NCBI RefSeq assembly: GCF_032884065.1
Contig: NC_088873.1
Span: 2,107,718 to 2,171,717 of the forward strand
Length of the DNA: 64,000 nt
From: Artemia franciscana
Lineage: Eukaryota > Arthropoda > Branchiopoda > Anostraca > Artemiidae
Reading direction: 5' to 3'
Shown here: positions 33,836 to 46,775 of the stretch, one piece after another
Layout: every line of letters starts with the position of its first letter
Numbering within the stretch: position 1 is the stretch's first letter
Position numbers and translations under genes: made by a program
Notes under the pieces: model-generated
Told to the model about the DNA's origin: nothing
Databases searched by the model: none
What the model saw: only the letters and a program-made list of their open reading frames with translations

Positions 33836-35430
33836 CCGTAAAATTTTTGTTTTATATAAAAAATTTGACTTTCTCAAAGTAAATATTTCTAGTTAAATAA
33901 AAAGGTAATACTTATCGGTTGTATAATAAACACTCCAAAATTTGTGACGCGGTCATAAGACAAAAACTAGTCAAGCAATTTGTTTAACAAGACAATTCGT
34001 TTGCTCGCTAGGCAAACAGGGGTTTCTCACTCCGTGAAAAATATTTCTGGATAGATTTTTTGGGGTTGAGGGGCAAAAAAAAACGTACATAGGTTAGGTT
34101 AGATTAAGTTAGGTTAGGATGTCAAAACAGAATTCAACTAAAGCTATTGAAAATACTTTAACAGTATTATTTTTAATGAATTCACTCATTGTAAACATAT
34201 TTTTTAGAGAATTTAAAACACTTATTAGAGCATACTCATACTAAATAAAATAAAATAAAAAGGAGACTTATAATTATAACATACGAAAATAAATATTTTC
34301 CCAGCAGAGAGCTTGAGGAGCTACAAAAAAGCAACGCTTGACAAAAGCGAAATCCCTATCAATGATCAAGTAAGCCTACAATAATGAGAGGTGGCATCGA
34401 AACGTGTGTGACAGAAGGTAGAAATGTGAGCTCCAGACTAAATTTCGAGAAAAAAGAAGGCATTTATGGATTTTTAAATTGCAGTGAAATAAAATTTTGA
34501 ATTGCTTGGTTTCCGAGAAATAGTAAAATCATGAATCAAATATTTAGTTTAATTTCATTAGTTGTTTCCAGTTATCTTGATATATATAGTGTTTTATGTT
34601 TACATTTCATTAAGGTGTGGACAAACAAAAGTGCAGTATTTGAGATACATTTAGGTCAAAACTATTCCTTCTAGTAAAATCTAATCAGTGTGGGTAATTT
34701 ATAAGAGAGCAAACTAGGGCTAATATGAAAATAAATATCCAACGCCATCTAGTATAGGGCAGATCCTGACTTTTTTCAAACTATTCAGTTATTCAGTAAT
34801 ATACCTATATTCAGTGATATATCTTCCTATGAAGAAATTAGTGACACGGCTTTGAGCATCGCCGCTGCTCAGTTTATTCTTTATTGTTATTGTTTTTTCT
34901 TTCCTTTAGTTACGACACAGCCACATATGCACCTTATCACCAAGTAATCTTTGGTTGTTTTTAGTTCTCTGAGAAGAAAAAACAGAAACAGTACTCCAAG
35001 ATTAATTTGTGTTCTACTATTGAAGTGAACCTGATTGTGAAGCTAAACAGAAAATAGTACTAAGGCTTGCCTTTAGCTATAATAAAAAGCTGTGGCGAGG
35101 TATTTTAGCTAATTAAAAGTGATATAGCTGATATAGTGATATAGCTAAATAAAACTGATATTTTAGCTAATCTTTTTCTACACTTCCTTCAAGTTTAATT
35201 TGAAAACTGAACTTTCTCATTTTCAAAATCTTACAAGATAATAGAAAGCTTTAGGCCCTTTTCTTGCTTTAAATGAGTTATTAAATTATGAACCTGTTGA
35301 TCGTACTTATGAATAAACGATCCTTCATGACATCTTTGGTTCTCTCCCCACCCATAGTACATACACATATTGTGATCCCGCATTAGTAATCTATCAACTT
35401 TTTTTGAAGACGGCTGTAAGCGAAAACTTT
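33836..35430. other. Intronic sequence, no gene seen
   Basis: AT-rich. A short TTAGG-like run (34090-34120) and a repeated 'ctattcagt.atata' stretch (34785-34825) are the only structure. About 34735-34790 ('caacgccatctagtatag...tcctgac.tttttca') resembles 32880-32930. Confidence 0.4.
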
Positions 35431-36640
35431 ACTGGGCTCTGATTAATTGACTCTTCAAAAGGGCACTAGAACTGCTGATTAACATTCCGATAAGTCCCGT
35501 CCAAAGCAAATACAACCACGCTTCCTATAAGAACCTTATATGTCTCCAGGGCATAAGTTAAAACCCTGTACCGGAGATATAGGGGAGGGGGGTTGTCCTC
35601 CTCAGAGACATACTTTACGAAAATACAGACATACGAAGACATACTTTATGCGTTTTCGTGATCAGGCGTAACTTACAACCCTTGCCCTGAGTGCTGTGGG
35701 GGCGGAGATGTCTTCCACAGATACATAATTTCCGGACTCTTCAACTACAATGAACAAAATGTCTATAAAAATTTCTGTGAGCCCCATATAATTTTATGCG
35801 ACCACCCATTGCATAAAAACCTTATATGAACGAGGCCATGACTTTTGGAAGCGTTAAATTTTTATTGGAAGTGTATGGGGAAATGGTGGGCGTGGGAGGA
35901 GGGTTAGTTGCTCTCTAATCACTTTCGACTATTGAAAAGAACATTAGCCCTTTCAATTTCCAGTCAAATGAGCCATTTTGGAGTTTCTACTTTCGACTAT
36001 TGAAAAGAACATTAGCCCTTTCAATTTCCAATCGAATGAGCCCTTTTGAAGTTTCTAAGACAACTTTTTCTACAAAAACCTTATTTGCCCCAAAGTTATA
36101 ATTTAAAACCCTTGGCTGGGGGGAGGGGATGTCATCCTCAAAGACATAATTTCCAGACCTTTTAACTACACTAAAAAAATAGCTAAATCAAAATGTTGAT
36201 TGGAAAATGTGTTTGGGGAATGAAGGGTGTCGGGACGGGGGGGGATATTCGCCCTCTGATTACCTTCGGTGATCTACTAACAGGGCGACTAAATCTGTCA
36301 ATTTTCCATCATACGAGTCCTTTTTGAAATTTCTAAAACAACAGTTTCTGTAAAAAACCTTATATACCCCCAGGGCATAAACAAAAACCTTTGCCCTTGA
36401 GGACTTCGGTGGTGTTGTCATCTTCAAAGACATAATTTCCGGACCTTTCAACTATGTCTAACAAAATGGGGGGTTATCTCTTTTATTTTGATTGGATGTG
36501 CTTGGTGAAATGGTGGGCGTGGGAGGAGGATTAGTTGCTCTTCAATCACTTTTGACTATTGAAAAAGGCACTAGCTCTTTCGATTTCCAATCGAATAAGC
36601 CCTTTTTGAAGTCCCCCCCAAAAAAATCCAATAATAAATA
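35431..36640 (+). repeat. Dispersed repeat C, several tandem degenerate units
   Basis: Units share 'ccttatat..ccccagggcataa', 'aaaacccttgccc', 'gatgtcatcctcaaagacataatttcc.gacctttcaactac', 'gaaatggtgggcgtgggaggagg.ttagttgctct.caatcactttcgactattgaaaa' and 'agccctttcaatttccaatcgaatgagccctttttgaagttt'. At least three units lie here; a 65-bp piece (about 35987-36050) is an exact-looking local duplication of 35920-35985. The plan parallels the repeat A body (compare 'cctaggtgccctccaattttttggtcacttaaaaagggcactagaactt'). Non-coding. Confidence 0.7.
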
Positions 36641-37636
36641 GCACAGACAAAAATTATTCCCTGGACTCAAGACGGATTAGTTATCAAATTCACTCCCTCC
36701 TCCTTTCCCCAAAATTCATTCTATATCCATCTGAAGGCTTTATGAGAGATAGGATATTTGGGAAATAAAACACACTGATTGAGGATCCCCCTACCACCTA
36801 AAAGATGACCTACAAACCCTCCTTCATAATATAATAACTAAAGTTATACATCACTTTATATAATCTTATAAAATATGAAACAACTCAATTTAGTGAAGTA
36901 AAGCTTTAAAATAACTGTAAGAAACATTTTTCTGCAATAAAAAGAGTTTTATCACCCTGCAATCCCCTTATTCAGGCTAATTCCAAATTAAAGGTAGATG
37001 ATGTTAATTTCTGTCTCCCCATATCAATTTTCCTCCCCCCCCCCCTATTTGTGTTTTGGATCTTTAAGCAAAATAGATGATATTAGCATTTGAGAACATA
37101 AATTCAAACATTAATAGTGTATTGATTCCCAAAGACAATTACGTCTTCAAGAGAAAGCTACGCCTTCTTAAGGATTATCATGCTTTATTTTTCTAGTTTA
37201 TTTGTAGATAATTTTTCTGACAAGTTTTTTTTTTTTTTTAATTTGGTGCTTGCTATTAGCAAAAACCGTATAACTGCATATGAGATCTTTATCATTAAAA
37301 ATGGAACCCCAATTTTTTTTCAAGTTTTTTTTAAATATATTTGGTTTTTTTTTATAAATTGTAAGTTCCATTTAACCAATTCAAACAATCAGATTTCATT
37401 TTTACTGTTCTTGGTGCTCTAAAGAAGTCCTTGCTTAGGCTTTTTAGTCTTAATCCTATAAAAACTTGTGATTTAGTAAATCGATTATTCTAAATCATTC
37501 TTTTTTGTGATAGATTTGAAATAAAAGGGTATTTCTGTTAATTATTAGAGGTCTAATATGTCTAAGTGCTTCTATTATTCCCCTTAGGTCAAATGAGATG
37601 TTCTTTTCACTCTGTAGCAGCACAACACGATCAAAC
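36641..37636. other. Intronic sequence, no gene seen
   Basis: AT-rich with a C-run near 37036 and T-runs near 37210 and 37340. No coding evidence. Confidence 0.4.
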
Positions 37637-38042
37637 AGTTCGTGGTAACGAACTGTAGTAAGGAGCGACCCGGCTCAATAGTAACTAAAATTCTAAAAAA
37701 CGGAATTTCGATACCAATAGGTACATCAAAAGAATTGCGTTTTAATGCTAATTTTAAATATATAAGTTTCATCAAGTTTAATCTTACCCATCAAAAGTTA
37801 CGATCCTGTGAAAATTTGCCTTATTGTAGAAAATAGGGGGAAACACCCCCTAAAAGTCATAGAATTTTAGAATAGAAGTTTTTTACTGTTTTATAAAGTA
37901 GAGTTGAGAGAAAGAGTCAAACTTTAGCGTAAAAAGCGGAGCGTTGATGAGGGAGCAGCATCTTTCGTATACGAAGTAATTTCTGTTCTTTTTAAGTTTT
38001 AATGTCGCTCCTTACTTTCAGTTAAAAAAACTTGTTTTTTTT
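37637..38042 (-). mobile_element. Repeat A, internally deleted copy
   Basis: Begins with the terminal hairpin cagttcgtggtaacgaactg (about 37639), continues through the reverse of the body end to 'gggggaaacaccccctaaaagtcatagaatttta', then jumps to one arm ('agagtcaaactttagcgtaaa...ttttaatgtcgctccttactttcagttaaaa', ending 'aacttgtttttttt'). About 1.3 kb of body and one arm are missing. It abuts a LINE endonuclease fragment. Confidence 0.75.
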
Positions 38043-38960
38043 ATTAAATCACATAAAGGATTGATCGGCACTTTGATTTTGCTCAGCATCTCGTCACAGA
38101 CTTTACTGAAGGACTCACTTGACACATTTTCCAATCTTGGTAGGAAAACATATCCGATTCTGTATTTTGAGCCATAGTAAAAGCAAGTAGAGATAGGAAG
38201 GTGGTCAGAGTAGAATCCTTCTTTTAAAACTTGGACCTCGTGACTGCCAAACGAAGCAACAACATGGTCTAAGTTAGAAGTTGAGGAAATAAGCCCAATA
38301 TATGAAAGGCTGTCATTCTTAGCCCATACACAATAGTCTGGGGGAATGCAGCCCCAAAAGATTTGTAATCGGGGAGGCCATGTGTTTGTTATATCTACAT
38401 TAGAATCTCTGTTCACGGTATTAGATTTAGAGGCAACTTTTTTAAGAAACCTGCCCAAAAGCTTGCAGGCAGACGCAAATAAACGTTCATTACTACATGA
38501 TTTTCAAGCTTAGCGGCAATAAAGTAATCAGTCTCTGCTAATAGCTTGCAAGGGAATCGGGATAGGATAGCGAGGCCACCATATGGTCTGCCTCGCAGTC
38601 TATCAACTGCACTACGAAAGAGGAGATAAAAATGAGAAAATAGTCGTAACAGGCTTTGGCGGTCTTCCGACAGAAAATGCTCCTGAATCAGAACTAGGTC
38701 TTGAGACTGCAACAACCGCGAAAGAATTGGGATTCGATTGGTAACTTTTCCATTAATATTCCACGACGAAATTCAGCATCTGAATCTCATTTTCAACTAG
38801 ATTTGTCCTTTCAGCAGAGCCTGTACAATAGGTCATTTGTAATTGTAACATGGGTAGCTGTCTGATTTTCAAAGAGCAGATTTTTTCTGGTTCTGGCATG
38901 GGGCTTTTTTAGAGCTCCCGTGACCTTTTTCTTCACAGACGGAACAACAAATTCCATTTA
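38043..38960 (-). mobile_element. LINE endonuclease fragment
   Basis: The - strand reads SWNINGKVTNRIPILSRLLQ (from about 38765), then SQDLVLIQEHFLSEDRQSLL, RGRPYGGLAILSRFP (about 38590-38540), and after a frameshift near 38455 PRLQIFWGCIPPDYC, SNLDHVVASFGS (about 38270) and YSDHLPIS (about 38190). These are the N-terminal WNINGK, catalytic QEH, GG.AIL and SDHLP blocks of apurinic-type LINE endonucleases. Sequence before the endonuclease (38960-38770) looks like ORF1 tail. No RT follows: the fragment ends against repeat A. Confidence 0.8.
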
Positions 38961-39169
38961 TGCATGCAGTTTAGTATAATACTTTACCTAGGCACTTAGC
39001 CCCACCTACCTTTTATGCTTTTTTCTTTCAACTATTTTATATATTCTGTTCTGCTTTTGAAGATATTATACCACGTAATTATGGTATTAATCTTTTCATA
39101 GCTTAAAAGCATTAGTACCAATTACCTTGCTTAAAAGAATTGATTTAGTCAAGCTCATTGATTTAGCAT

Positions 39170-39690
39170 TGATTTTTTATACAGCCATTTTGTTTAACGT
39201 AGTTGAAAGGTCTGGAAATTATGGCTTTGAGGATGACATCTCCTCCTCCAAGCCAAAGGTTTTAAATTATGACTTTGGGGCATATAAGGTTTTTATGAAA
39301 AAGTTGTCGTAGAAACATCAAAAAGGGCTCATTTGATTGGAAATTGAAAGGGCTAATGGCCTTTTCAATAGTCGAAAGTGATTGGAGAGCAACTAACCCT
39401 TCTTCCACGCCCAAAATTTTCCCAAACGCTTCCAATAAAAATTTTTAAATAGCTATTTTGTTCAAAGGATTTGGAAGGTCCAGAAATTTTGTTTTTGAGG
39501 ATAACAAATCCCTCTAGCCCTCAGGGCAAGGGTTGTAAGTTGCCCCGTTGTATAGAAGGTTTTTATAGAAAGCGCGGTCATGGAAGCTTCGGAAGGGCTC
39601 ATTCGATTGGTAACCAGAAGTTCTAGTGCTCTTTCTAAGAATCATAGTGATCGGAGGGCAGCTGCCCCCCTCCCCGCACACAGACACACG
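39170..39690 (-). repeat. Dispersed repeat C, - copy
   Basis: Reverse complement of the family at 35431-36640: 'catataaggtttttatgaaaaagttgtcgtagaaacatcaaaaagggctcatttgattggaaattgaaagggctaatgg' and 'gtcgaaagtgattggagagcaactaaccc'. Two units. Confidence 0.7.
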
Positions 39691-39959
39691 TCACAATGTC
39701 CCTAAATGCATCTAGAAAATTTGAAATATCAATTTTATTCAAACAGTCCAAAAAAAATAAAAACGTAGCAAATACTGGCACAACATGAAAAACCCGAAGA
39801 ATAAAGCCCTTCTAGAATTTTAGTTCTCTGTTTTATCTTCTTCCTCTCCTTCATCAGACTTTTCAAGTCTTTACGTGCGGCTACAAGTTCATCCCTTTTG
39901 GTTGTTTCATTTTGATTGTAAGCAGAATCGATAATGTTTTGAATACAAAAAATTATCGT

Positions 39960-40085
<126 letters not shown>

Positions 40086-40159
40086 CTGTGTAAATAATCT
40101 TTCTGTGTCGTAGTACTATTAAGAGTCTGCTTTTAAATTATTATATATGTTTATTTAAG

Positions 40160-40392
40160 GAGGATTTCTTATCGGTTCCCTCTAGAGCCAGGATATACGC
40201 ACAGCTAGTTGAATGTCCTCTTGCAAGATCTTGGAATCGACCATTTTCTATCGAAGTAACAAAAAACGACTCTATAATGCCGCCACCAGAGGCAGAGATT
40301 TGTTCTGGCGCTCCTGCAGTTCATGACATACAAATGTCACAGCTGCTGTCTGAAAGTTTTACTGCTATTACTGATCCTGCTGAAGTTTTTTG
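40160..40392 (+). CDS. PRMT7: PRMT7 coding exon 4 (residues 157-233 plus 2 nt)
   Basis: Encodes EDFLSVPSRARIYAQLVECP, LARSWNRPFSIEV, a MPPPEAEICSGAPAVHDIQM segment and LSESFTAITDPAEVF. This is the start of the beta-barrel substrate-binding part of the N-terminal PRMT module; 'P.RARIYAQLVE' and 'CPGAP.VHDIQLSQL' are hallmarks of PRMT7. Acceptor tttatttaag and donor TG/gtaacc are used, leaving a split Cys codon (TG+T). The 3' border phase (2) agrees exactly with exon 5. The preceding intron ends with a long CT tract unusual in length. Confidence 0.95.
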
Positions 40393-40399
40393 GTAACCA

Positions 40400-42424
40400 T
40401 TTTTTGAGCATATTTTTTTTTACTGAAGTTTTTTGAGTATATATTTGAGTATACGTGAAGTTTTTGAGTGTATTTACAGTGTGAGGGAAACTTTCTACGC
40501 CGTAATTTTTTTTTATTTTGAAAACAGTAAAAGATCAGTAGATGTAAAGGTAGATAACGAGCTTATCAAGAGGGGGTGGCAATTAAGGGGGGGGTATTTA
40601 GTGTTATTTTCATCGAAAATAGAAAATCATAAAAATAACCCCTGTTTGTCAGGTTTTTAAAACTTTTTTCCTTTTTATATCTTTGCTAAATAAATTTAAA
40701 AAGAATCCTTGCCCCTCCTGTACATTTCCGTGAATTGGCAGGCTTACAGTCGGATGAGTAGATTCCGCTGTGACATAAGGTTGAGTTCATTCTCCTGTTG
40801 TCTTGAAGTTTTTAAATATTTTTCCTATAATTTCTTATATTTTCTATATAATTTAGTTTTTGAGCTTTGCTTTTACTTTTTTTGCTAATTTTTATAAAAA
40901 GTTTTCTTTTTTAAATTTACCCGCCCCTCCCCATAAATAAATTCGAGCTTACGTGTCTACTCTTTTACTATAAAGAATCTGTATGCTCAAATACTTCATC
41001 CTTCAAACAGTAAAAAAAAAAACTAACAATAAATCAAAATGGGTAAGCAAAACAATGTCGAATCCTTTCTAGCCCCAGGCTGAAATCTGAGAGTATTCTC
41101 AAAAACGTTTGTTTCAGAGGACTCTGAAAAATTTTCTGAAAGTTAAAACTATAGGGGAATAGTTCAATTCTTTTTTGTTTCATTGATTGGTCGAGGTCGC
41201 TTTCGTTTGTATTTGATTTGCAGCGCTTAAGTATGACACTAGGCACGTGCGCTGTTTTTCAAGACTGTATTCATGCTAAAAACCAAATAGATTGCGTTTG
41301 TGTATTTCTAATGATAATTATCGATCTTCTGTCCTTCCACTATAATTGTGTTGTGGGAGCAAAACTTTGGTTTTTTCCTTTTTTTATGCCACTGATTTCA
41401 GTTTATTGCAAGAAATTGGTAAGGGTTTAAAATATGCGGTTTTATGGAAAGAATACCTCCCGTTGGATTGGTGAAAATAATATTAAAGTTGCATATAATT
41501 TTCGCATGGAACTGTAAAGATGGTCGCCTGACCTTGAGCCAGGGCCAACAGTGGATGAGAAGCTGAAGTGAAATTTTACAGTCTATTTCAGAGAAGATTG
41601 TCAGAATTTGTTCTGCTGAGCTTATGTTTCTTTGAACTGTGTTTCTGCTTTTAAGTAGAAAGCTCCCTTCAAGCAAGCAAGAAAACAGATGGGCATTTCA
41701 AATTGAAGTTTGTTTAGAATCTGAAAGCGCATAGGATGTGCAGCGGTTCAGGTTTTATTTTAAAAACTTTTCTTAGGATATGCTATTTTAAAAATTTCGA
41801 GGGGCTGACAACTTATTCATTGTGGTACATGCCGGTATATACCAGTAGTACATACTAGTCAAAAATGAACTAAGACCAGACGTGTTGCAAAAACAAACTT
41901 GAGGCAAAGGCAGACATATTGCACCGCGTTTAAAATAAAATCATACAGAGTTTCAATCTGTATGACAGTAGGAAGAAATTGGATCATATGCTCCTAATCT
42001 ACAACCCCCCCCCCCCAACCCACACATGCAGCTTTTGATAGCAATGCCAAATCACAGCTTCACTTGTGAAGCCCCCTCTAAAATTAACTCATACTACCGT
42101 AGTTTTCGGTCGAACTCTCCTACTCGTTCCCACAGTTTTGATATGTTTTAAATAATAATAATCATTAGATTTTGGTAATTAACTAGTCTGGTATTCAAAT
42201 TATATGAGTTAACTCTCAGCAGTTAAGCACTTTCTAAGAAGCTGTTTTGGCTGTATCAATTCCAATAGCCTCTGTCTCAGTTTCAATATCCTCTTTTGTT
42301 AAATGTTCTGATAATAAGAATATTCCCCTCCACATTCACTCAGGTGAGAAATCAGGTGAAAAATAATCTACCAATCAGAAAATGAATAAACAAATATTAT
42401 AGACCATATGGAAACCAGTTTGTT
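40400..42424. other. Intronic sequence, no gene seen
   Basis: AT-rich. About 41222-41300 weakly resembles 17035-17110 ('acttaagtatg.cactaggca.gtgcgctgttt'), suggesting a shared old repeat. C-run at 42005-42018. No coding evidence. Confidence 0.35.
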
Positions 42425-42600
42425 AGGCAAAACCATATCCAAGGGGGGATTCATAGTTTGAACCTCCCGAAATTTTTGTTTGATTCGTAAAAACGCAACA
42501 GAAATGTTTATAAACACATTTTTGATGTGTTTTGGAAGTTTTTTTTGTACCTCCTCCCTTAAAAATTACCCTTCCTCCAGAAAAAGAAATCATGGAATAC
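42425..42600 (+). repeat. Dispersed repeat D
   Basis: 'aaccatatccaaggggggattca....tgaacctcccgaaatttttgtttgattcgtaaaaacgcaacagaaatg', then 'gtgttttggaagttttttttgtacctcctccc'. Matches 53275-53450 and, inverted, 33655-33835. Confidence 0.55.
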
Positions 42601-42980
42601 GTCCTTAATGACAGGCTTACTCGGACAATATGGGAACACTGTAAGAAAAATAATTTTTACTTCTTGTTTAGGAAAATGTACAATATAATAATCGTTGAAG
42701 CATATTTTAAGAAAAGTACTTCAAATATATTAGTACTTTAATTTTTTCCGCATTTAAAAATAATAATTACTTTGTAATGCTTGAAAAACGGATCTTGTTC
42801 TATTTTCAGAAAACAAAATAGAAAGAAATAGTATAGTTTTTGGAAAGGTCTGTTAAAAGCATAAGGGTTTTGCTTGCGATTTTGTTGATAAAAAACTGTG
42901 TTGTACGATACTATTTCAGCAGTTGTGTTTTCGCAACCTATCGCATATTTGCAATAGGCTCTAAGCCAGAGAAAACGGAA

Positions 42981-43757
42981 AAAATGAGGTATTTTTACTT
43001 ACGAACGGGCAATCAGGTCTTAATGAAATTTGATATTTAGAACGAACTCATGTCTCAGAGCTTTATTTTAAGTCCCGACCGGATCTGGTGAAATTGGGGG
43101 GAGTTGGAGGGGGAAATCTGAAGTCTTGGACAATGCTTAGAATGGAGAGATCAGGATGGAACTTGGTGGGAAGAATAACCACAAGTCCTAGATACTTGAT
43201 TGACATAACCGGACCGGATCCGCTCTCTCTATGGAAGTTGGGGGGGGGGGTAATTCGGAAAAATTGAGAAAAACGAGATACTTTAAGTTACGAACAGGTG
43301 ATCAGATCTTAATGAAATTTCATTTTTAGAAGGACCTCGTGTCTCAGTGCTTTCATTTTAAATCCCGACCGGATCCGGTGAAATTTGGGGGAGTTGGAAG
43401 GGGAAACTGGAATTCTTGGAAAACGCTTAAAGTGGAGAGATAGGGATGAAACCTGTTAGGAGGAATTAGCACAAATCCTATATACGTGATTGAAATAACC
43501 ATAATGGATACGCTCTCTTTGGGGGAGTTGGGGGAGGGGTTAATTCGGAAAAATTGAAAAAAATAGGTATTTTTACTTACGAACGGGCGATCAGATCTTC
43601 ATGAAATTTGATATTTAGAAGGACCTCATTCCTCAGAGCTTTCATTTTAAATCCCTACCGGATCTGGTGAAATTGGGGGAGTTGGAGGGGGAAATCGGAA
43701 ATCTTGGACAGCGCTTATAGTGGAGAGATCGGGATGAAACTTGGTGGGATGAATTAA
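42981..43757 (+). repeat. Repeat B array, left part
   Basis: Three units of roughly 235-245 bp, each with 'aatgaggtatttttacttacgaacgggcgatcag.tcttaatgaaatttgatatttag', 'cctcgtgtctcagagctttcattttaaatcccgaccggat', 'ggagttggagggggaaa', 'gcttagagtggagagatcggatgaaacttggtgggaagaat' and 'gattgacataaccggaccggatccgctctctttgggggagttggggg'. The array is cut by repeat A and resumes at 45474. Confidence 0.9.
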
Positions 43758-45473
43758 ACAAAAAAAAACAAGTTTTTTAAATGAAAGTAAGGAGCGACAT
43801 TAAAACTTAAAACGAACAGAAATTACTCCGTATATGAAGGGGCTTTTCCCTTCTCAACGCTCCGCTCTTTACGCTAAAGTTTGACTCTTTCTCTTAACTC
43901 TACATTTTAAAACAGTAAAAAACTTTAGCGTAAAGAGCGGGGCGTTGAGGAGGAAAAGCCCCCTTTCATATACGGAGTAATTTCTGTTCGTTTTAAGTTT
44001 TAATGTCGCTCCTTACTTTCATTTAAAAAACTTGTTTTTTATTTAATTTCTGAACGTTTTTTGAATCAAAGCATGTTTTGATTTAGGCTCTCTCCGCAGA
44101 GGAATAATTAAAACGAAATTTGTATATTTTTTTTTTTTTTTGGCTAAATGGCTTTCTCATAATTTCTATCGAATGATTTTGAGAAAAAAAGAGCGGGGGA
44201 GGAAGCCTAGTTGCCCTCCGATTTTCGGTTATTAAAAAGGCAACTAGAACTTTTAATTTTTTACGAATCTTTTTATAAGTAAAAGATATCCGTAACTTAT
44301 AAATTAGCTTACGTAAAGAACTTTTGTATTCTCATGTTTTTATTACATATATGAGGGGGTTCGCCCCCTCGTCAGTACCTCGCTCTTTACACTAAAGCTT
44401 GAATTTTGTCCCAATTCATTAAGAATGACCCCTGAATCACAAAAGCCGGAGAATAAATAGTTGAAATTACTAAAATATTTTAGCGTAAAGAGCGAGGTAT
44501 TAGGAGGAGGTGAGCCCCTCATATGGGTAATAATTTCTGTTCTTTTTAAGTTTTAATGCTGCTGCTTACTTCCAGCTGAAAAAAAAACTTTTCATATTTA
44601 TTTTTTCATTGTTTTTTTTTAAGTAATGCTAGTAAATCCTGCGCCATGAAATCCCTTCAAGGAAATTTTCTTCCCCCATGACAAATTCCTCGATGGAAAG
44701 TTCCCCCAGCATATCCCCCTCTTCTCAACCCCTGCCTCCAACCAAAAAATCCTCCTGAAAACGCCTGTACACTTCCCAATAACCATTACTATATGTAAGC
44801 ACTGGTCAAAGTGTTGAACTTGTAACCCCTCCCACGGGGACTGTGGGAGAGAAAGTCGTCACCAAAGACATAGGTTATAAGGTTTTTCGACTACGCTGAA
44901 TAAAATGGCTATCTCAGAATTTTGATCCGTTGACTTTGGGAAAATAATTAGCGTGGGAGGGGGCCTAGGTGCCCTCCAATTTTTTTGGTCACTTAAAAAG
45001 GGCACTAGAACTTTTCATTTCCGCTAGAATGTGCCCTCTTGCAACATTCTAGGACAACTGGGTCGATACGATCACCTCTAAAAAAAAAACAAAACAAAAA
45101 AAACAAATAAACACGCATCCGTGATCTGCCTTCTGGCAAAAAATATGAAATTCCACATTTTGTAGATAGTAGCTTGAAACTTCTACAGTAGGGTTCTCTG
45201 ATACGCTGAATCTGATGGTGTGATTTTCGTTAAGATTCTATGACTTTTAGGGGGTGTTTCCCCCTATTTTCTAAAATAACGCAAATTTTCTCAGGTTCGT
45301 AACTTTTGATGGGTAAGACTAAACTTGATGAAACTTATATATTTAAAATCAGCATTAAAATGCGATTCTTTTGATGTAGCTATTGGTACCAAAATTCCAT
45401 TTTTTAGAGTTTTGGTTACTATTGAGCCGGGTCGCTCCTTACTACAGTTCGTTACCACGAACTGTTTGATAAG
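43758..45473 (+). mobile_element. Repeat A, type copy (1.7 kb), inserted in repeat B
   Basis: Its ends are defined because it splits a repeat B unit: left flank '...ggtgggatgaatta', right flank 'aagcacaagtcatag...', which rejoin to the B consensus 'gggaagaataagcacaag'. Structure: left arm (about 43769-43885) and right arm (about 43920-44040) are near-perfect inverted repeats around 'gtttgactctttctcttaactctacat'; then a 1.4-kb body with several GGGG..CCCC palindromes; then the terminal hairpin cagttcgttaccacgaactg (about 45447-45466), ending 'tttga'. No transposase or RT frame. Behaves as a non-autonomous transposon with a subterminal hairpin. Confidence 0.85.
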
Positions 45474-46775
45474 CACAAGTCATAGATGTGTGATTGACAT
45501 AACCGGACCGAATCCTCTCTCTTTGAGGGAGTTGGGGGAAGGGGTGTTAATTCGGAAAATTAGAAAAAATTAGGTATTTTTAACTTACGAACGGGTGATC
45601 AGTTCTTAATGAAATTTGATATTTAGTAGAACCTCGTGTCTCAGAGCTCTTCTTTGAATTCTCAACCGGATCTGGTGTGATCGGGGGAGTTGGAGGGGGG
45701 AACCGGAAATCTTAGAAAACACTTAGAGTGGAGAGATGGGGATGAAACTTAGTGGGAAGAATAATACAAGTTCTAGATACGTGATTGACGTAATTGGACC
45801 GGATCCTCTCTCTTTGGGGGAATTGGGGGGGATAGTTCGGTAGTCCGGAAAAATTAGGTAAAATGAGGTATTTTTATCATACGAACGGATGATCGGATTT
45901 TAATGAAATTTGATATTTAGTAGGACTCGTGTCTCAGAGCTCTTGTTTTAATCCCTGACCGTATCCGGTAACATTGGGGGAGTTGGTGGGGAAAACCGGG
46001 AATCTTGGAAAACGCTTAGAGTGGAGAGATCGGGATGAAACTTGGGGGGAAGAACAAGCAGAAGTCCTAGATATGTGATTGACATAACTGGGCCGCATCC
46101 ACTCTCTTAGGGGAAGTTGGGGAGGATTTCCATTGCTTTGGTGAGTTTGGTGCTTCTGGATATGTAGGACGATGCAAATTGGTAGGCGTGTCAGGGACCT
46201 GCACAAAGTGACTTGATAACATTTGTTTCCCCTATTCGGCCATCTAGGGGGGGGCTGGAGGGAGGGGAAATCGCGTAAATGAGGTTTGTTTGTCTTACGA
46301 ATGGTGATCAGATCTTAACGAAACTAGATATATAGAAAGGTCTCATGTCTCAGATGCTATATTTTCAATTCAGATCGGATGCGACGACTTAGGGGGTGGA
46401 GTGGGAAACGAAAAATCTTGGGAACCGGAAATCTTTAAAAACGCTTAGAGTGGAGACATCGGGATGACACTTGATGGAAGAATAAGCGCAAGTTCTAGAT
46501 ACGTGATTGACATAGCCGGACCGGATCCGCTCTCTTTGGAGGAGTTGGGATATGTCTAGTGCTTTGGCGAGTTAGAGAATAAGCACAAGTTATAGATACG
46601 TGATTGACATAAGCGGACCGGATCCGGTGTCTTTGGGTTAGTTGGAGTGATTTCTAGTGGTTTGGCGAGTTCAGTGCTTCTGGACGTGCTAGGACGATGA
46701 AATCGATAACTCTAGTATCGAGCCTAATTTTAGGTTCCGACATCATCACAAGTGCCATATGAGCTCTTAGCTCTT
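45474..46775 (+). repeat. Repeat B array, right part
   Basis: Continues the interrupted unit ('ataagcacaagtcatagatgtgtgattgacataaccggaccg') and runs through about five units, ending with the family 3' motif 'gtgccatatgagctcttagctcttgttttttttt' near 46770. Units vary in length (some lack the 'gaggtattttt' half). Confidence 0.85.

Noticed and set aside
34085-34122. TTAGG-like run that could suggest arthropod telomeric repeat
   Set aside because: Only a few imperfect units in the middle of an intron; an interstitial chance run or tiny remnant at most.
43758-45473. Repeat A considered as an LTR element
   Set aside because: No direct terminal repeats and no gag/pol frames; the ends are a foldback and a hairpin.
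45291-45573. Reading frames on both strands with CSKERPGSIVTK-like sequence, also at 11545 and 37584
   Set aside because: They are translations of the non-coding end of repeat A, present in every copy and open in both directions by chance.
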